A stretch of DNA of 64,000 bases from Methylobacterium sp. PvR107 (GCF_017833295.1 NZ_JAFIBW010000001.1:4987501-5051500), one strand, 5' to 3'. Shown: positions 27,204 through 38,170, numbered from the stretch's first letter. Made by a program: numbers and translations. The notes: generated by a model from the sequence alone, not told the origin.

Positions 27204-30169
27204 GCGCCCAGCCGGGAACCGGTTCGATCTTCAGCCTGCGCCGCCGGAACTGGCGCGGCGCCGGCCCGCTCGGCCCGCTTCTGGGGTCGCCCGCCGCCTT
27301 CGCGCTCCTCGTGGTGGCGCTGGCATCCGGCACGGCGAATTATCTGGCGGGCGAGGCCGATCGGGCCGCGACGGCGCGGACGAATGCCACCATCGCCGGC
27401 GTCGAGCGCCTCGTCTCCGAGGTGAAGGACCTCGAGACCGGCGAGCGCGGCTTCGTGCTGGTCGGCAGCGAGGACTATCTGGCGCCGTACACGGTTGCCT
27501 TGACCAAGATCGAGACCGAGCTGGCGGGCCTCGGCTCGGCGGCGCAGGAACCGGTCCGCGCCGGTGGTCCGGCTCTCGCCGGCCTGATCGCGCAGAAGCG
27601 CGACTTTGCGGCCCGGGTCATCACGGCGCGCCGCGAACAGGGCTTCGAGGCGGCAACCGACCTGGTTCGGACCGGCGAGGGCAAGCGCCTGATGGACGCG
27701 ATCCGCGTCGAGGCGGCCGCGCGGCAGGACGCCTCCGCGCAGCGCCTCGCCACCTTGCAGGCCCAAGAGCACCGCCGCGGGCTGATCCTGTTCCTGCTCT
27801 CCGGAATCGCGGCGCTCGGTGCGATCGTACTGCTGGCGCGGCTCGCCTTGGTCCGTCGCCAGGAATCGCTGCGGATGTCACGGCTGCTCGACGGGGTCCT
27901 GGCCAATGCACCGGTGGGCCTCGGCTTCCTCGATCGCGACCTGAAGATCCGGCATATGAACCGGGCGCTCGCCACGATGAGCGAGCGGGGATTCGGAGCG
28001 GATCTCGGAGCGCCGATCTGGGCGATGCTGCCGACCCTGCGCACGGAGCTCGGGCCGAAGCTCGCCGCGGCACTCCGGGAAGGCTTGGTCTCGCCCAACG
28101 TGCCGGTGGCCGTACCGACGCCGTCGGCCCCGGGCAACGTGCGCCAGTTCTCGATGAGCTTCTACCCGCTGCGTGGCGCCGCGGACGGCACGGGCCCGGA
28201 GGTCGAGGGCGTCGGCTTGGTGGTCGTCGACGAGACCATCCGCCACCTGGCGGAGGCGCGGCTTCGCCGCAGCGAGGAGCGCTTCCGGTCCCTCATCGAG
28301 GCCAGTGCAGCCATCGTCTGGACGGCCAATCCGGAGGGAAACCTGCATCGGCGGCAGATCGCCTGGAGCCGGTTCACCGGTCAGGACGGGGACGCCTATT
28401 CCGGGCTCGGCTTCCTGGACGCCGTCCATCCCGAGGACCGCGAACAGACCCGGACGGCATGGTCGGAGGCCGTTGCGACGCTTCAGCCCTACGCCACCGA
28501 GCACCGTCTTCGGGCCGCCGGCGGGGACTACCGTCACATGAGCGTGCGGGCCGTGCCGATCCTCGAGCCAGACGGCGCCCTGCGCGAATGGGTCGGCACG
28601 CACACCGACATCACGGAGCGCAAGGAGGCGGAGGCGGCGATCGAGGCAGCCCGGATGGCCGCGGAGGCGGCCAACGCGGCCAAGAGCCAGTTCCTGGCCA
28701 ACATGAGCCACGAGCTGCGCACCCCGCTCTCGGCGGTCATCGGCTATGCCGAGATGGTGCAGGAGGAGCTGGACGACCTCGGCGAGGCCGCTCTCATCAC
28801 CGATGTGAAGAAGATCGAGGCCAATGCCCGGCACCTTCTCGGGCTGATCAACGACGTCCTCGACATCTCGAAGATCGAGGCGGACCGGGTCGAGATCTAC
28901 GCGGAGGATTTCGCTGTCGCCGCAGTGGTGCGGGATGTGGCCACCACCGTCGAAGGCCTGATCACCAAGAAGGGCAACAGCCTGACGCTCGATCTCGCGG
29001 ATGATCTCGGCACGGCCCATACCGACGTGACGAAGCTCCGCCAGTGCCTGATCAACCTCCTGAGCAACGCTGCGAAGTTCACCGAGAACGGCCGGATCAC
29101 CCTGAGCGTTGCGCGGACCGGGGGCGCGCTGCGCTTCGCCGTGGCCGATACCGGCATCGGCATGACACAGGAGCAGGTCGGAAAGCTGTTCGAGCGCTTC
29201 ACCCAGGCGGATGCCTCGACGACCCGGCGCTTCGGCGGCACCGGGCTGGGTCTCGCGATCACCCGCGCCTTCGCGGAAATGCTCGGCGGCTCGATCGAGG
29301 TCGCCAGCCGCGACGGGGCGGGCACCACCTTCACGCTGACGCTGCCCGTTCTGTTCCAGGGCGCGGCGGTCGAGCACGCCGAAGCAGCGCCGGAGACCTC
29401 TGAGGATCGCAAAACGATCCTGGTGGTCGACGACGATTCCGCGACCCGGGATCTGCTCGCGCGGTTCCTGGAGCGGGAGGGCTTCGCGGTCGCGGTGGCC
29501 GAGGATGGCCGGCGCGGGCTCGATCTGGCGCGCCGCCTCCGTCCACGAGCCGTGCTTCTCGATGTGACCATGCCGCAAATGGATGGCTGGGCGGTGCTGC
29601 GGGCCCTTCGGGCCGATCCCGACATCGGCGCGACACCGATCGTGATGGTGACGGTGCTCGACGAGCAGAACCTCGCCTTCTCGCTCGGGGCGACCGACTA
29701 CCTGCAGAAGCCGATCGATTGGGGCAATCTGCGCCAGATCGTCGATCGCTTCCGGTCTGTCGCGGAGGACGGGCCGATCCTTGTGGTCGAGGATGAGGCG
29801 GACGTCCGCGGGCACCTCTGCAGCTATCTCCGGCGGGAAGGTTTCCCGGTCATCGAGGCAGAGAACGGCGTGGACGCCCTTGAGCGGATGGCGGCGGAAC
29901 GGCCCTGTCTCGTGCTGCTGGATCTGATGATGCCGGAGATGGACGGGTTCGCGTTCCTGCGCTCGGTCCGGGCGCGGTGGGATTGGCGCGAGGTTCCGGT
30001 CGTCGTGCTCACCGCCAAGGACATCACGGCTGACGACCGCCGACGCCTCGCCGGCCATGCCGACCGGGTCCTGGCGAAAGGATCGACCGGACTCGGCGAA
30101 TTGGCCCGCGAACTGAGATCCCTCATGCCGGCGCAGGCCGACGGGGACGCGGGAAGCGCCGACCGCTGA
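27200..30169 (+). CDS. hybrid sensor histidine kinase with two receiver domains
   Basis: 989 residues: TM1 (about 30-50), a CHASE3-like periplasmic sensor (about 50-190), TM2 (195-215), two PAS domains (about 225-340 and 355-475), HisKA with the phospho-accepting His504 in [10 protein letters not shown], HATPase (N box LLSNAAKF, G boxes DTGIGM and GGTGLGLAI), then two receiver domains with acceptor Asp788 ([11 protein letters not shown]) and Asp908 ([11 protein letters not shown]). The GTG start overlaps the zapE stop. No separate response regulator adjoins, so output may go through other proteins. The signal is unknown. Confidence 0.92.
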   Translation: MSAQPGTGSIFSLRRRNWRGAGPLGPLLGSPAAFALLVVALASGTANYLAGEADRAATARTNATIAGVERLVSEVKDLETGERGFVLVGSEDYLAPYTVALTKIETELAGLGSAAQEPVRAGGPALAGLIAQKRDFAARVITARREQGFEAATDLVRTGEGKRLMDAIRVEAAARQDASAQRLATLQAQEHRRGLILFLLSGIAALGAIVLLARLALVRRQESLRMSRLLDGVLANAPVGLGFLDRDLKIRHMNRALATMSERGFGADLGAPIWAMLPTLRTELGPKLAAALREGLVSPNVPVAVPTPSAPGNVRQFSMSFYPLRGAADGTGPEVEGVGLVVVDETIRHLAEARLRRSEERFRSLIEASAAIVWTANPEGNLHRRQIAWSRFTGQDGDAYSGLGFLDAVHPEDREQTRTAWSEAVATLQPYATEHRLRAAGGDYRHMSVRAVPILEPDGALREWVGTHTDITERKEAEAAIEAARMAAEAANAAKSQFLANMSHELRTPLSAVIGYAEMVQEELDDLGEAALITDVKKIEANARHLLGLINDVLDISKIEADRVEIYAEDFAVAAVVRDVATTVEGLITKKGNSLTLDLADDLGTAHTDVTKLRQCLINLLSNAAKFTENGRITLSVARTGGALRFAVADTGIGMTQEQVGKLFERFTQADASTTRRFGGTGLGLAITRAFAEMLGGSIEVASRDGAGTTFTLTLPVLFQGAAVEHAEAAPETSEDRKTILVVDDDSATRDLLARFLEREGFAVAVAEDGRRGLDLARRLRPRAVLLDVTMPQMDGWAVLRALRADPDIGATPIVMVTVLDEQNLAFSLGATDYLQKPIDWGNLRQIVDRFRSVAEDGPILVVEDEADVRGHLCSYLRREGFPVIEAENGVDALERMAAERPCLVLLDLMMPEMDGFAFLRSVRARWDWREVPVVVLTAKDITADDRRRLAGHADRVLAKGSTGLGELARELRSLMPAQADGDAGSADR

Positions 30170-30363
30170 GGCGCGATTTGGTCTCGAGGAGCCCGGTCGT
30201 CGTCAGAGCGCCCCGGCGCCAGTCAGGACCGCTTCGAAGCCGGTCCAACCGCGGCGTCAGCCGTCAGACGCCCGCAATGCCCGCACGCGCATCCGCGGGT
30301 TGAGGACCGGCTCGCGTCACGCCACGGACGGCGGTCAGGCGGCCTCGCCGGATCCGGTGCGCG

Positions 30364-31926
30364 TCAGGTGCCCCGGAACGCCATGACGAGGGCGCCGATC
30401 GCGATGCCCCAGAGAGCCAGCGTCGACCAGATCGCCCGATACCGCTCGTTGCGGGCAAAGCGCTCGAGGCGGCGCGCGTCGCCGGTTCCGGTCTCGTCGA
30501 GCCGGACCAGCACCCGCTTGAGCCGCATGGCGAGGTCGGGGATGTCGCCGACGACGTCCGACACCACGCGCAGCGCCTCAAGGCCGCTCTGCGCCCGGCC
30601 GACGGGCCCCATATTGCGGGCGATCCAGGCGCGCACCACCGGCTCGGCGGTCGTCCACATGTCGAGGCGCGGATCGAGGGATCGGGCGACGCCCTCGACC
30701 ACCACCATGGTCTTCTGGAGCATGACCAATTCGGTGCGCGTGCTCATGTCGAACAGGGCCGTGACGTCGAACAGCAGCGTCAGGACCTTGGCCATCGAGA
30801 TCTCGTCGGCACGACGCTGGTGGATCGGCTCGCCGATCGCCCGGATCGCCTGCGCGAAATCATCGACGGAGTGGTGGGCCGGCACGTAGCCCGCCTCGAA
30901 ATGGACCTTCGCCACCCGGCGATAATCGCGCAGGATGAAGCCCAGCAGGATCTCGGCGAGGAACCGGCGCTCGTTCGGGCCGAGCCGGCCCATGATGCCG
31001 AAATCCACCGCCACGAGGCGCCCCTCCGCATCCACCAGCAGGTTTCCCTGATGCATGTCGGCGTGGAAGAAGCCGTCGCGGATCGCCTGCCGGAGGAAGC
31101 TCTGGATCACGGCTCGTCCGATGGTCTGCGGATCGTGCCCGGCGGCGATCAGGTCGGCGGGGCCGTGGAGCCGGATTCCCTCGATCCATTCCGCAGAAAG
31201 GACCTCGCGGGCGGTCAACTCCCATTCGGGCTTCGGGACACGGAAATCGGGATCGTTCTTGGTGTTTTCCGCGAGTTCGGAGGCTGCCGCAGCCTCCAGA
31301 CGGAAATCCATCTCCATCAGCACGGAGCGAGCGAGGATCTCCACGACCTCGCGCGGACGTAGCCGTTCCGCCTGCGGGGACAAGGCGTGCACCACGCGGG
31401 CCATGAAGCGCATGACTTCGAGGTCGCGCATGAAGCGCTCGCGGACACCCGGCCGCATCACCTTCACGGCGAGGGCGCGCTGCGTGCCGTCGGCATCCTG
31501 CACGATTGCCTTGTGGACCTGCGCGATAGAGGCGGCCGCGATCGGCTCGCTGAACGAGACGAACAGCTGGCTGACGGGCTTGCCGAGCGCGGCCTCGACG
31601 GTGCGGAGCGCCACCTCTTGCGGGAAAGGCGGCACCCGGTCCTGCAGCTTCTCCAGGTCGAAGGCCGCCCGCATGCCGACGATGTCCGGTCGCGTCGCCA
31701 GGAACTGCCCGAACTTCACGTAAGACGGGCCGAGGCGGGTCATGGCCGCCGACAGCCTGGCGGCGCCGTCGTCGAGGCCGGGTCGCTCGAGGGAGCGTCC
31801 GATCCGCAGGGCGAGGCGCAGATGCGGCGGCAGTTCGGAGGGATCGGCGAAGGCGAGGGCGCCCTCGCGGGCCAGCACGAAGCCGACCCGCGCGCCGCGG
31901 AGCAGATTGATGGCGGCGCTGATCAT
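30364..31926 (-). CDS. ubiB: UbiB, ubiquinone biosynthesis kinase-like protein
   Basis: 520-residue atypical kinase-like ATPase of the ABC1/ADCK family needed for ubiquinone synthesis. Family marks: the KxGQ motif in YVKFGQFLATRPDI, the Ala-rich nucleotide loop AAASIAQVHKA, catalytic DGFFHADMHQGN and VDFGIMG, and a C-terminal hydrophobic helix (LALWGIAIGALVMAF). It lies downstream of ubiE on the same strand, 166 bp away. The 194 bp after its stop hold nothing recognisable. Confidence 0.93.
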   Translation of the reverse strand: MISAAINLLRGARVGFVLAREGALAFADPSELPPHLRLALRIGRSLERPGLDDGAARLSAAMTRLGPSYVKFGQFLATRPDIVGMRAAFDLEKLQDRVPPFPQEVALRTVEAALGKPVSQLFVSFSEPIAAASIAQVHKAIVQDADGTQRALAVKVMRPGVRERFMRDLEVMRFMARVVHALSPQAERLRPREVVEILARSVLMEMDFRLEAAAASELAENTKNDPDFRVPKPEWELTAREVLSAEWIEGIRLHGPADLIAAGHDPQTIGRAVIQSFLRQAIRDGFFHADMHQGNLLVDAEGRLVAVDFGIMGRLGPNERRFLAEILLGFILRDYRRVAKVHFEAGYVPAHHSVDDFAQAIRAIGEPIHQRRADEISMAKVLTLLFDVTALFDMSTRTELVMLQKTMVVVEGVARSLDPRLDMWTTAEPVVRAWIARNMGPVGRAQSGLEALRVVSDVVGDIPDLAMRLKRVLVRLDETGTGDARRLERFARNERYRAIWSTLALWGIAIGALVMAFRGT

Positions 31927-31954
31927 GGACGAGATACCCCGGTGCCGAACGGCT

Positions 31955-32090
31955 CATCGACCCTCTCCTGCCCCTTGCGGGCAGGAGCCGGAGGTGGGGG
32001 TGATGCAGGAATGGGCGATCTGGTGCCTTCTGCACCACCCCCACCCCTGACCCCTCCCTGCAAGGGGGAGGGGAGATCACCGCTGCTCAA
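31955..32090. repeat. palindromic intergenic element between ubiE and ubiB
   Basis: The gap contains CTCCTGCCC-CTTGC-GGGCAGGAG, a perfect 9-bp hairpin, then GGTGGGGGTG paired at distance with CACCCCCACC, and ends with CTGCAAGGGGGAGGGG. The nested symmetry suggests a mobile palindromic repeat or an RNA structure within the ubiE-ubiB transcript. Confidence 0.5.
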
Positions 32091-32092
32091 GA

Positions 32093-32878
32093 TCAGGAGA
32101 CCTTCCAGCCCGAATGGATCGCCACGATCCCGCCCGTGAGCGCCCTGTCGGTGACGTGGCGGAAGCCGGCGCGCTCGATCATGCCCGCGAAGGCGCCACG
32201 CGTCGGGAACTTCCGGATCGACTCGACGAGGTAGCGATAGGATTCGGCGTCCCCCGCCACCCGCGCGCCGATACGCGGGATGACGTTGAACGAGTAAGCG
32301 TCGTAGATCCGGTCGAGCAGCGGAATGTCGACGGCGGAGAATTCCAGGCAGAGGAAGCGCCCGCCGGGCTTCAGCACCCGCCGCGCCTCGGCCAGCGCCG
32401 TCTCGATCCGCGGCACGTTCCGGATGCCGAAGGCGATCGTGTAGGCGTCGAAGGACGCGTCCGGCAGCGGCAGGGCCTCGGCATTGCCGGTCACGAAGGC
32501 GATCCGGTCGCCGGCCTCGTCGACCTTGCGCTCCCGCGCCCGCTCGGCGCCGACCCGCAGCATCGACTCGTTGATGTCGAGGACGGTGACGCGGGTGCGC
32601 GGACCGCCCGCGGCCAGCACCCGGAACGCCACGTCGCCGGTGCCGCCGGCCACGTCGAGATGCGCGAAGGCGCGGTTCTGCGGCGGCCGCAGCATCGCGA
32701 CGAGCTGCGCCTTCCAGGCCCGGTGCAGGCCCGCCGACATCAGGTCGTTCATGATGTCGTAGCGGCGGGCGACCGAGTGGAAGACGCTGTCGACGCGCCC
32801 CTGCTTCTCGTCGAGCGCCACGCGCTCGAAGCCGAAATCCGCGCTCGCGCGCTCAGACGCCCCGTCTCCGGCCTTCAT
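32093..32878 (-). CDS. ubiE: ubiquinone/menaquinone C-methyltransferase UbiE
   Basis: 261-residue SAM-dependent C-methyltransferase of ubiquinone biosynthesis. Motifs: [20 protein letters not shown] near the N-terminus, motif [30 protein letters not shown] and [16 protein letters not shown] chose the ATG at 32878; an ATG ten codons upstream is possible. The order leuB-ubiE-ubiB runs on the minus strand; ubiE and ubiB form a functional pair. Confidence 0.94.
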   Translation of the reverse strand: MKAGDGASERASADFGFERVALDEKQGRVDSVFHSVARRYDIMNDLMSAGLHRAWKAQLVAMLRPPQNRAFAHLDVAGGTGDVAFRVLAAGGPRTRVTVLDINESMLRVGAERARERKVDEAGDRIAFVTGNAEALPLPDASFDAYTIAFGIRNVPRIETALAEARRVLKPGGRFLCLEFSAVDIPLLDRIYDAYSFNVIPRIGARVAGDAESYRYLVESIRKFPTRGAFAGMIERAGFRHVTDRALTGGIVAIHSGWKVS

Positions 32879-32991
32879 GACGCTCCCAATCTTCGATGGG
32901 CGCGTCATAGCGAAGGTCGGGCCCGACCGCCATGCGTCGAAACACGCGGCTGGGGACCGACCCCGGTGCTGCGACGCGCCGAACTCGTGTC

Positions 32992-34101
32992 TCAGCCGAC
33001 CCGCGCCCGGAGCGCGTCCGCCACCGAGGCCGCCATGGCGCGGGTGCCCATGGGGTTCGTTCCCTCGCCGGCGATGTCGGCCGTCCGCGCGCCGCCCGCG
33101 AGGGCGTCCGTGATGGCGCCGTCCAGCGCATCGGCAGCATCGCCCAGGCCGAAGGAGTAGCGCAGGCACATGGCGAGCGAGCCGATCATGGCGATCGGGT
33201 TGGCCTTGTCCTGGCCGGCGATGTCGGGGGCCGAGCCGTGGACCGGCTCGTACAGGGCGCTCCGCAAGCCGCTCGCGTCGACCGCGCCGAGCGAGGCCGA
33301 GGGCAGCATGCCGAGGGAGCCGGTGAGCATCGCGGCGATGTCGGAGAGCACGTCGCCGAACAGGTTGTCGGTCACCAGAACGTCGAATTGCTTTGGCCGG
33401 CGCACGAGCTGCATCGCGCAATTGTCCGCCAGGATGTGCTCCAGCTGCACACCGGCGTAATGCTCGGCATGAACCTTGGTCACGACCTCTTTCCAGAGGA
33501 CGCCCGACTTCATCACGTTGTGCTTCTCGGCCGAGGCGACCCGGCCGGAGCGCTTGCCCGCCAGGTCGAACGCCACGTGGGCGATCCGCTCGATCTCGGC
33601 CGTCGTGTAGACCTGGGTGTCGACGGCGCGCTTCGAACCGTCCTCCAGGGTGGTGATCTCCTTCGGCTCGCCGAAATAGACGCCGCCGGTGAGCTCGCGC
33701 ACGATCATGATGTCGAGCCCCTCGACCAGCTCGCGCTTCAGCGCCGAGGCCTCGGCCAGCGCCGGGTAGCAGATCGCAGGCCGCAGGTTGGCGAACAGGT
33801 CGAGTTCCTTGCGCAGACGCAGAAGGCCGGCCTCCGGGCGGTTCTCGTAGGCGACGCCGGCCCATTTCGGACCGCCCACCGCGCCGAGCAGGATCGCATC
33901 CGCATCCCTGGCGCGCTGAAGGGTCGCGTCCGCCAGCGGGACGCCGTGGGCGTCGAGGGCACTGCCGCCGACGAGATCGGTCTCGGTCTCGAAGGTCGCG
34001 AGGCCGGTCTCCTTGAGGGCGTCGAGCACGACCTGCATGCCGCTGGCGACCTCCGGGCCGATCCCATCGCCGGGGAGGAGCAGGAGCTTGTAGCTGGCCA
34101 T
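32992..34101 (-). CDS. leuB: 3-isopropylmalate dehydrogenase
   Basis: 369-residue NAD-dependent enzyme that oxidises and decarboxylates 3-isopropylmalate in leucine synthesis. Visible: [12 protein letters not shown] at the start, [21 protein letters not shown] (substrate loop), [14 protein letters not shown] (metal Asp residues) and [12 protein letters not shown] (NAD-binding). leuA is 2.3 kb away on the opposite strand, so the leucine genes here are near each other but not one operon. Confidence 0.95.
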   Translation of the reverse strand: MASYKLLLLPGDGIGPEVASGMQVVLDALKETGLATFETETDLVGGSALDAHGVPLADATLQRARDADAILLGAVGGPKWAGVAYENRPEAGLLRLRKELDLFANLRPAICYPALAEASALKRELVEGLDIMIVRELTGGVYFGEPKEITTLEDGSKRAVDTQVYTTAEIERIAHVAFDLAGKRSGRVASAEKHNVMKSGVLWKEVVTKVHAEHYAGVQLEHILADNCAMQLVRRPKQFDVLVTDNLFGDVLSDIAAMLTGSLGMLPSASLGAVDASGLRSALYEPVHGSAPDIAGQDKANPIAMIGSLAMCLRYSFGLGDAADALDGAITDALAGGARTADIAGEGTNPMGTRAMAASVADALRARVG

Positions 34102-34204
34102 GACGGTCTCGCGGTTTCAGTCTCGACGTGCCGGCGGGCTTTATCGAGGGCGGACCGTCGTTGGCAAGGCGGCCGTGCCATCGGCCGGGCGCCGTGGCGA
34201 ACGC

Positions 34205-34918
34205 TTAGAGGAGCGCGACCTTGCCGGTGGTGATGTCGTAGAAGCCGCCGACAACCTTCACCTGTCCGCGGGCGACGCGGTCGGCGACGATGGGGCCGGC
34301 CTGTTCCAAGCGCCGGACATTGTGCCGGACGTTCTGGGCGATGGCTTCGGCCAGGGGATCCGCCGCCCGCGCCTTCTCGGCCAGGTCAATTGATGGACGG
34401 ATCGCGTCGATCAGCGCGGGCAGATGGCCGGGGAGGGCGGCGTTGGTCTTCAGGACGTCGATCGTCGCCTTGACCGCCCCGCAATCCGAGTGGCCGAGCA
34501 CGAGGATCAGCGGCGCACCGAGGACCTGGACGCCGTATTCCAGGCTCGCCAGGCTGTCTGTGTTGACGAAATTTCCGGCGACCCGGACGACGAACAGGTC
34601 ACCCGGCCCCTGATCGAACACGAAATCGGGGGCAACCCGTGCATCGGCGCATCCGACGATGCAGGCGACCGGGTACTGCGCGGCGGAGCGCGCGGCCCGG
34701 CCGGCCGAGAAGTCCTTGTTGGCAGGCGCGTTGGCCACGTAGCGCGCGTTGCCGTCGAGCAATCGCGCCAGCGCCGCGTCTGGGCTGATCGCATTGGGGA
34801 GCGCGGCAGCGCCGTCGGCCTCGGCGCGAATGTCGAGAGCCGATGCGGCTGCGAGCGTGCCGGCGGCGGCCGCCAGCAAATCGCGACGCGAGATGAAGGA
34901 CACATGCTTGTCACACAT
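34205..34918 (-). CDS. exported beta-class carbonic anhydrase
   Basis: 237-residue zinc enzyme for reversible CO2 hydration. Zinc ligands appear as Cys in VGCADARVAP and His-x-x-Cys in LGHSDCGAV; the Asp-Arg dyad CADAR replaces the common CSDSR but keeps Asp and Arg. The N-terminus (SFISRRDLLAAAAGTLAAASA) resembles a twin-arginine signal, implying a periplasmic enzyme, which is less usual for this class. Confidence 0.87.
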   Translation of the reverse strand: MCDKHVSFISRRDLLAAAAGTLAAASALDIRAEADGAAALPNAISPDAALARLLDGNARYVANAPANKDFSAGRAARSAAQYPVACIVGCADARVAPDFVFDQGPGDLFVVRVAGNFVNTDSLASLEYGVQVLGAPLILVLGHSDCGAVKATIDVLKTNAALPGHLPALIDAIRPSIDLAEKARAADPLAEAIAQNVRHNVRRLEQAGPIVADRVARGQVKVVGGFYDITTGKVALL

Positions 34919-35135
34919 GGCATAGCTCCCGATGAAACTGGATTCCGGACGGGCCGAGTGCGAGTTTCACCATCGATCTGCGGCGGTTGTCCTGCGCGTC
35001 GGCTCCGATCCAAGCCATTGCCTTGGTACCGTCTTCCGGCTTGACTTGCAGAGTCCAAACTTTGCAGGAATATCCGGGGACGGGCTCGCGATAGGCTCAG
35101 GCCGGATCCGCATAAAGAAGGCCTTCAGGCCAACT

Positions 35136-36008
35136 ATGCTTGGCGATGCGTTCTTCTCTCGAATATATGAGATTATCAATAAGCCAGAATTTCGTATTAT
35201 AATGGCTGGATACTGCCGGGATGCCATCGAGCCGACCGAAATCGTTTGGCCGACACACAAGATGCTCAACCGGGCCGGACGGTATCGCGTCTCGTTCATG
35301 CTGATCCACAACGATCACGCATGGCGCCATCACGGCGGCCCGCCTCCGACCCTCACCACGCTGCAGGCCCTTATCGGATCCAGCGCCCGCCAGACCGCCG
35401 CCTTCGTGGCGACGTTGAAGGCCGCCCGTTTCGTCACCGTCGAGGCAGATCCCGACGACGCCCGGCTGAAATGTCTGCGGGCAGCTTCTCCCCTCGTGGC
35501 CGAGATCGGTCGGTCCGGACGTCTCTTCGTCGCGGCCATGGACAGGCTGGCGGATAGGCAGCCCGCGCTCGCCGGGGCACTCGCCGAGCCCGAACGCCTC
35601 GGCGAACTCGTCTATCGATCGGCGCGCCATGTTCTGCGGCATGGGATGCTGACCGAACCGTTCCCCCGGATTCTCGCCCTCACGAACCGGGACTGCGGCT
35701 ACCCCCTGCTCGTCGCGGTCGCCGGCGCGCAGTACGCAGCCTCGGTGCCGGACGCTCCGGCGGCGACGCCGCTGAGCCTGCGCGTGCTGGCGGATCGCCT
35801 GCGGGTGTCCCGCGCGCATGTGGGCAATCTGCTGCAGGAGGCCGAAGCGGCCGGATGGTTCCGGACCGCCGGCCGCAGCCTCACGTACTTCGATCCCTCG
35901 CTGCTGGAGGAATTCGAACTCTGGGCGGCCTGCCAGATGATCTTCTACGACGATCTGGCCTCGGACATCTGCGCTGAGCGGCCTGGGCAGGAGGCAGTGC
36001 GCGCGTGA
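35136..36008 (+). CDS. winged-helix DNA-binding protein
   Basis: 290 residues from the ATG at 35136. The C-terminal part (LRVLADRLRVSRAHVGNLLQ with EAEAAGWFRTAGRS) is a helix-turn-helix and wing; an N-terminal MarR-like helical region precedes it (LTTLQALIGSSARQTAAFVA). A transcriptional regulator is likely, target unknown. The frame is open to an ATG at 34932, but that part is not protein-like. Codons 1-30 are AT-rich compared with the surroundings. Confidence 0.65.
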   Translation: MLGDAFFSRIYEIINKPEFRIIMAGYCRDAIEPTEIVWPTHKMLNRAGRYRVSFMLIHNDHAWRHHGGPPPTLTTLQALIGSSARQTAAFVATLKAARFVTVEADPDDARLKCLRAASPLVAEIGRSGRLFVAAMDRLADRQPALAGALAEPERLGELVYRSARHVLRHGMLTEPFPRILALTNRDCGYPLLVAVAGAQYAASVPDAPAATPLSLRVLADRLRVSRAHVGNLLQEAEAAGWFRTAGRSLTYFDPSLLEEFELWAACQMIFYDDLASDICAERPGQEAVRA

Positions 36009-36131
36009 GTCAGCGAGTGGGATTCGGCCTCCCGCCCGTCGCGCTTGTGTTCCTGCGGCTCCGGAGATACCTACGGGCTGCACCGCGCCGTGAGAGCTTC
36101 CCGCGTGGGCCGCCGATAGGAGAGACGAGCC

Positions 36132-36242
36132 TTGGCCAGAGCCGGCTCAGCGCCCGAGACCGCCCGCGCCGCAGTGACGGCGCCGCGGTCGCGCGCGCGC
36201 CGCGTCGGGCTTGCTCTTCCGCTTCTGCTTACCCGCCCCTGA
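36132..36242 (+). CDS. leucine-rich leader peptide of leuA
   Basis: 36-codon frame starting with TTG, eight bases after AGGAGA (36118-36123). It ends VGLALPLLLTRP, with five leucine codons within seven, and its TGA (36240-36242) lies inside the 5' arm of a terminator-like hairpin. This is the classic arrangement for ribosome-mediated attenuation by leucine. A GTG at 36174 would give a 22-codon version with the same Leu cluster. Attenuation of leuA is known in Proteobacteria; this instance is read directly from the sequence. Confidence 0.75.
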   Translation: MARAGSAPETARAAVTAPRSRARRVGLALPLLLTRP

Positions 36243-36284
36243 GGGCCGTCCGGGCGCGCGCCTGGGCCTTCAGGGGAGATTTTC
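36236..36284 (+). terminator. leuA attenuator hairpin
   Basis: CCCCTGAGGGCC (36236-36247) pairs with GGCCTTCAGGGG (36265-36276) over 12 bp with one G-U pair; the loop contains a further GC palindrome. It is followed by AGATTTTCC. The 5' arm overlaps the leader stop codon, so a ribosome stalled on the Leu codons could affect folding. An upstream competing antiterminator stem was not worked out. Confidence 0.7.
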
Positions 36285-36359
36285 CATTCGCGATCCCGCC
36301 CCTTCGGGCACCACGCCGTACCGCGCCGAGAGCCGGGCGGCCCGCGACAGGGTAACGCC

Positions 36360-37928
36360 ATGACTTCGACCACCAGCACCACTTCGGCCCGCGACCGGAT
36401 CGTGATCTTCGACACCACGCTGCGCGACGGCGAGCAGTGCCCCGGCGCCACGATGACCTTCGACGAGAAGCTGGCGGTGGCCGAACTCCTCGACACGATG
36501 GGCGTCGACGTCATCGAGGCCGGCTTCCCGATCGCCTCGATCGGCGATTTCGAGGCGGTCTCGGAGATCGCCCGACGCACCAAGCGCGCGACGATCGCGG
36601 GCCTCGCCCGCGCGATCCCCGCCGACATCGCCCGGGCCGGCGAGGCCGTGCGCCACGCCCGGCGCGCCCGGATCCACACCTTCGTGTCGACCTCGCCGAT
36701 CCACCTCGCGCATCAGATGCGCAAGAGTCAGGACGAGGTTGTCGAGATCATCCTGAAAACCGTGGCACAGGCCCGCGACCTCGTCGAGGATGTGGAATGG
36801 TCGGCCATGGACGCGACCCGGACGCCGATCGACTACCTGTGCCGCTGCGTCGAGGCTGCGATCAAAGCCGGTGCCACGACGATCAACCTGCCCGACACGG
36901 TGGGCTACGCCACGCCCAACGAGTATCGCGACATGTTCGCGAGCGTGCGCGAGCGGGTGCCGAATGCCGACAAGGCGGTGTTCTCGGTCCATTGCCACAA
37001 TGATCTCGGCCTCGCGATCGCCAACTCCCTGGCCGGGATCGAGGGGGGCGCCCGTCAGGTCGAGTGCACGATCAATGGCATCGGCGAGCGGGCCGGAAAC
37101 GCCGCGCTCGAGGAGATCGTGATGGCGCTGCGCACGCGCGCCGACGTGCTGCCCTACGAGACCGGCGTCGAGTCGACGATGCTGACGCGCGCCTCGAAGC
37201 TCGTGAGCCACGCCACGAACTTCCCGGTGCAGTTCAACAAGGCGATCGTCGGCCGCAACGCCTTCGCCCACGAGAGCGGCATCCATCAGGACGGCATGCT
37301 CAAGAATTCCGAGACTTACGAGATCATGACTCCGGCCTCGGTCGGCCTGACCAAGACCTCCCTGGTGATGGGCAAGCACTCGGGCCGGGCGGCGTTCCGC
37401 TCGAAGCTGGAGGATCTCGGCCTGCACCTGTCCGACAATCAGTTCCAGGACGCCTTCGAGCGGTTCAAAGCGCTCGCCGATCGCAAGAAGCACGTCTACG
37501 ACGAGGACATCGAGGCGCTGGTCGACGAGAACCTCGCCACGGCTCACGATCGGATCCGTCTCGTCTCGCTGTCTGTGATGGCCGGCACGCGGGGACCGCA
37601 GCGCGCGACCCTGCGCTTGGCTGACGAAACCGGCACGCGGGTCGAGGAAGCCGAGGGCAATGGTCCGGTCGATGCCGTGTTCAACGCGATCACGGCCCTG
37701 GTGCCCCATCAGGCGCAGCTGGAACTCTATCAGGTCCACGCCGTGACCGGCGGCACGGACGCGCAGGCGGAGGTCTCGGTCCGCTTGCGTGATGGCGACC
37801 GGAGCGTCACGGCCCGCGGCGCCGATCCGGACACGCTGGTCGCGTCCGCGAAGGCGTATCTCTCGGCGCTGAACAAGCTCGCGGCCCATGCCGTGCGCGT
37901 GCATGCACAGCATGCTGCCGCGGAATGA
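36360..37928 (+). CDS. leuA: 2-isopropylmalate synthase
   Basis: 522 residues. Condenses acetyl-CoA with 2-oxoisovalerate, the committed step of leucine synthesis. The catalytic HMGL-type barrel has IFDTTLRDGEQCPGATM, LPDTVGYATPNEY and the metal-binding SVHCHNDLGLA; GERAGNAALEEI follows. A C-terminal allosteric domain (about 390-515) binds leucine in the family. The preceding 350-bp gap holds the leader peptide and attenuator. Confidence 0.95.
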   Translation: MTSTTSTTSARDRIVIFDTTLRDGEQCPGATMTFDEKLAVAELLDTMGVDVIEAGFPIASIGDFEAVSEIARRTKRATIAGLARAIPADIARAGEAVRHARRARIHTFVSTSPIHLAHQMRKSQDEVVEIILKTVAQARDLVEDVEWSAMDATRTPIDYLCRCVEAAIKAGATTINLPDTVGYATPNEYRDMFASVRERVPNADKAVFSVHCHNDLGLAIANSLAGIEGGARQVECTINGIGERAGNAALEEIVMALRTRADVLPYETGVESTMLTRASKLVSHATNFPVQFNKAIVGRNAFAHESGIHQDGMLKNSETYEIMTPASVGLTKTSLVMGKHSGRAAFRSKLEDLGLHLSDNQFQDAFERFKALADRKKHVYDEDIEALVDENLATAHDRIRLVSLSVMAGTRGPQRATLRLADETGTRVEEAEGNGPVDAVFNAITALVPHQAQLELYQVHAVTGGTDAQAEVSVRLRDGDRSVTARGADPDTLVASAKAYLSALNKLAAHAVRVHAQHAAAE

Positions 37929-37937
37929 GAAAAAGCG

Positions 37938-37966
37938 GCCGCCGGGGGTGGACAGCCCCCGGCGGC
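37938..37966. terminator. hairpin after leuA
   Basis: GCCGCCGGGGG pairs perfectly with CCCCCGGCGGC around a short loop, nine bases after the leuA stop. No T run follows on the plus strand, but five A precede it, so as an intrinsic terminator it would act better on the minus strand. It probably marks the 3' end of the leuA mRNA. Confidence 0.5.
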
Positions 37967-38027
37967 GTTGGTATCAGCCCGCCACCCCAGCGGACTTGGT
38001 GGCCGCCGGGCGATCGCAACAGCGATC

Positions 38028-38103
<76 letters not shown>

Positions 38104-38135
38104 AATAACCCTCGCAGCTTCAACGATTTTCTCCG

Positions 38136-38157
38136 AGGCGCCCACGTGGCGCCTTTT
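38136..38157 (+). terminator. terminator of tRNA-Lys
   Basis: AGGCGCC pairs with GGCGCCT around a 5-nt loop and is followed by TTTT, 33 bp after the tRNA. Intrinsic terminator. Confidence 0.8.
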
Positions 38158-38170
38158 CCATGTTCGGGCC

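Noticed and set aside
27878..30058. A 726-codon frame antisense to the histidine kinase.
   Set aside because: Shadow of the kinase coding strand; no recognisable domain.
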